DNA of 14,101 nt. Origin: Coriobacteriales bacterium. Its GTDB lineage: Bacteria > Actinomycetota > Coriobacteriia > Coriobacteriales > CADBOM01. Each line of letters starts with the position of its first letter. Within the stretch, counting starts at the first letter, position 1. Shown here one piece after another: positions 13,688 through 14,101 of the stretch. Below the pieces are notes generated by a model. It had not been told where the DNA came from. It worked only from the letters and a program-made list of their open reading frames with translations, and ran no database searches. The position numbers and the translations under genes were made by a program. Where the stretch lies: NCBI GenBank assembly GCA_017515355.1, contig JAFWGD010000275.1, forward strand, positions 1-14,101, in the 5' to 3' direction.

Positions 13688-14101
13688 TTAGTCAATGGCG
13701 ATGCGCGGGTCCTTCATAACTATCGCGAGGAATATGCAGGGTTCGCCGCCTATGGCGATCATGCCATGGCCGCGCCCCGAGTCGTAGAGGAGCGCGTCTC
13801 CAGGCTCGAGCTCCTCGATGTGGTTCTCATAGGCGAATCTGAGCTTGCCGCTCAGGATGAAGTCGAACTCCTGACCCTCGTGGCTGTGAGCCTGCTTGGT
13901 GACGCCGGGAGCATCCTGCTCGACGGTGACGATGAAGGGCTCGGCCAGCTTGTGGCTGAAATTGTAGGCCAGGTGCTGATAATGATACTGCTTGCGGCGG
14001 TCAAAGGCCAGGCCTTTGCCGTTGCGGGTCAGGATGTAGCCGCGCAGCTTCGGGCTTTCACCGGTCAGCAGATCGGAGATATCCACGCCCAGGGTCTCGG
14101 C
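13688..14101 (-). CDS. XRE-family regulator with C-terminal cupin sensor domain, N-terminus beyond the window
   Basis: The last 137 residues of a protein whose frame runs off the right edge. The first visible residues, AETLGVDISDLLTGE, look like the end of an XRE/HTH_3 DNA-binding domain (family pattern ALGVxxSDLL), so an internal GTG at 14086 is not a true start. A linker (to about 60) and a cupin_2 barrel follow: HSHEGQEFDFILSGKLRF supplies the first metal-binding motif (His, His, Glu), and EPGDALLYDSGRGHGM the second (His). Such XRE-cupin proteins sense small molecules and often act on neighbouring catabolic genes. The acyl-CoA synthetase gene 140 bp downstream on the same strand is the likely target or operon partner (inference). 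Confidence 0.82.
   Translation of the reverse strand, partial: AETLGVDISDLLTGESPKLRGYILTRNGKGLAFDRRKQYHYQHLAYNFSHKLAEPFIVTVEQDAPGVTKQAHSHEGQEFDFILSGKLRFAYENHIEELEPGDALLYDSGRGHGMIAIGGEPCIFLAIVMKDPRIAID

Overview
The window is high-GC DNA with dense, short-gapped bacterial genes and reads like a chromosomal segment from an anaerobic actinobacterium. A class Coriobacteriia member (Eggerthellaceae-like) is my inference from FixC/FixX electron-transfer genes, a Corynebacterium-like aspartate kinase layout and the GC and codon style. No similarity search was possible. Most genes are recognisable housekeeping or metabolic families. I found no rRNA, tRNA, CRISPR array, insertion sequence, phage gene or obvious defence cassette.

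Left part, + strand (1-1862): the C-terminal two thirds of fixC (cut by the window edge) overlaps fixX by 4 bp. Together they supply the FAD and 4Fe-4S modules of an ETF:quinone-oxidoreductase-like complex. An N-formylglutamate amidohydrolase-like gene follows closely. It converges on nfo (endonuclease IV, - strand, 1890-2855), which keeps all nine metal ligands but carries two insertions. A 288-bp AT-rich divergent region (2856-3143) separates nfo from a rightward run.

Rightward run (3144-7937): a two-TM PLDc_N-like protein with a double zinc ribbon and a low-complexity Arg/Ser tail; thrS; mntP (manganese efflux) 43 bp behind thrS; then dinB (DNA polymerase IV), preceded by a partial LexA-box-like site. 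A 12-bp inverted repeat (7966-7999) closes the run and probably serves both converging transcripts.

Right part, all - strand (14101 down to 8040), in transcription order: an XRE/cupin regulator (N-terminus beyond the window); an AMP-forming acyl-CoA synthetase of the medium-chain type; lysC and asd (the first two committed steps of the aspartate family, 3 bp apart); a PadR-like regulator with a rho-independent terminator; then a flavin-reductase-like gene with its own promoter. That promoter (TTGAAT-N17-TACATT) has a perfect 12-bp palindrome touching its -10 box, a good candidate repressor operator.

Most interesting points: a strong internal Shine-Dalgarno and ATG in lysC that would make a separate 180-residue beta subunit; the palindromic operator at the flavin-reductase promoter; an in-frame imperfect repeat spanning the stop codon of the zinc-ribbon gene, which continues its Arg/Ser tail past the stop; and the enlarged endonuclease IV. 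I saw no clearly new multi-gene system.
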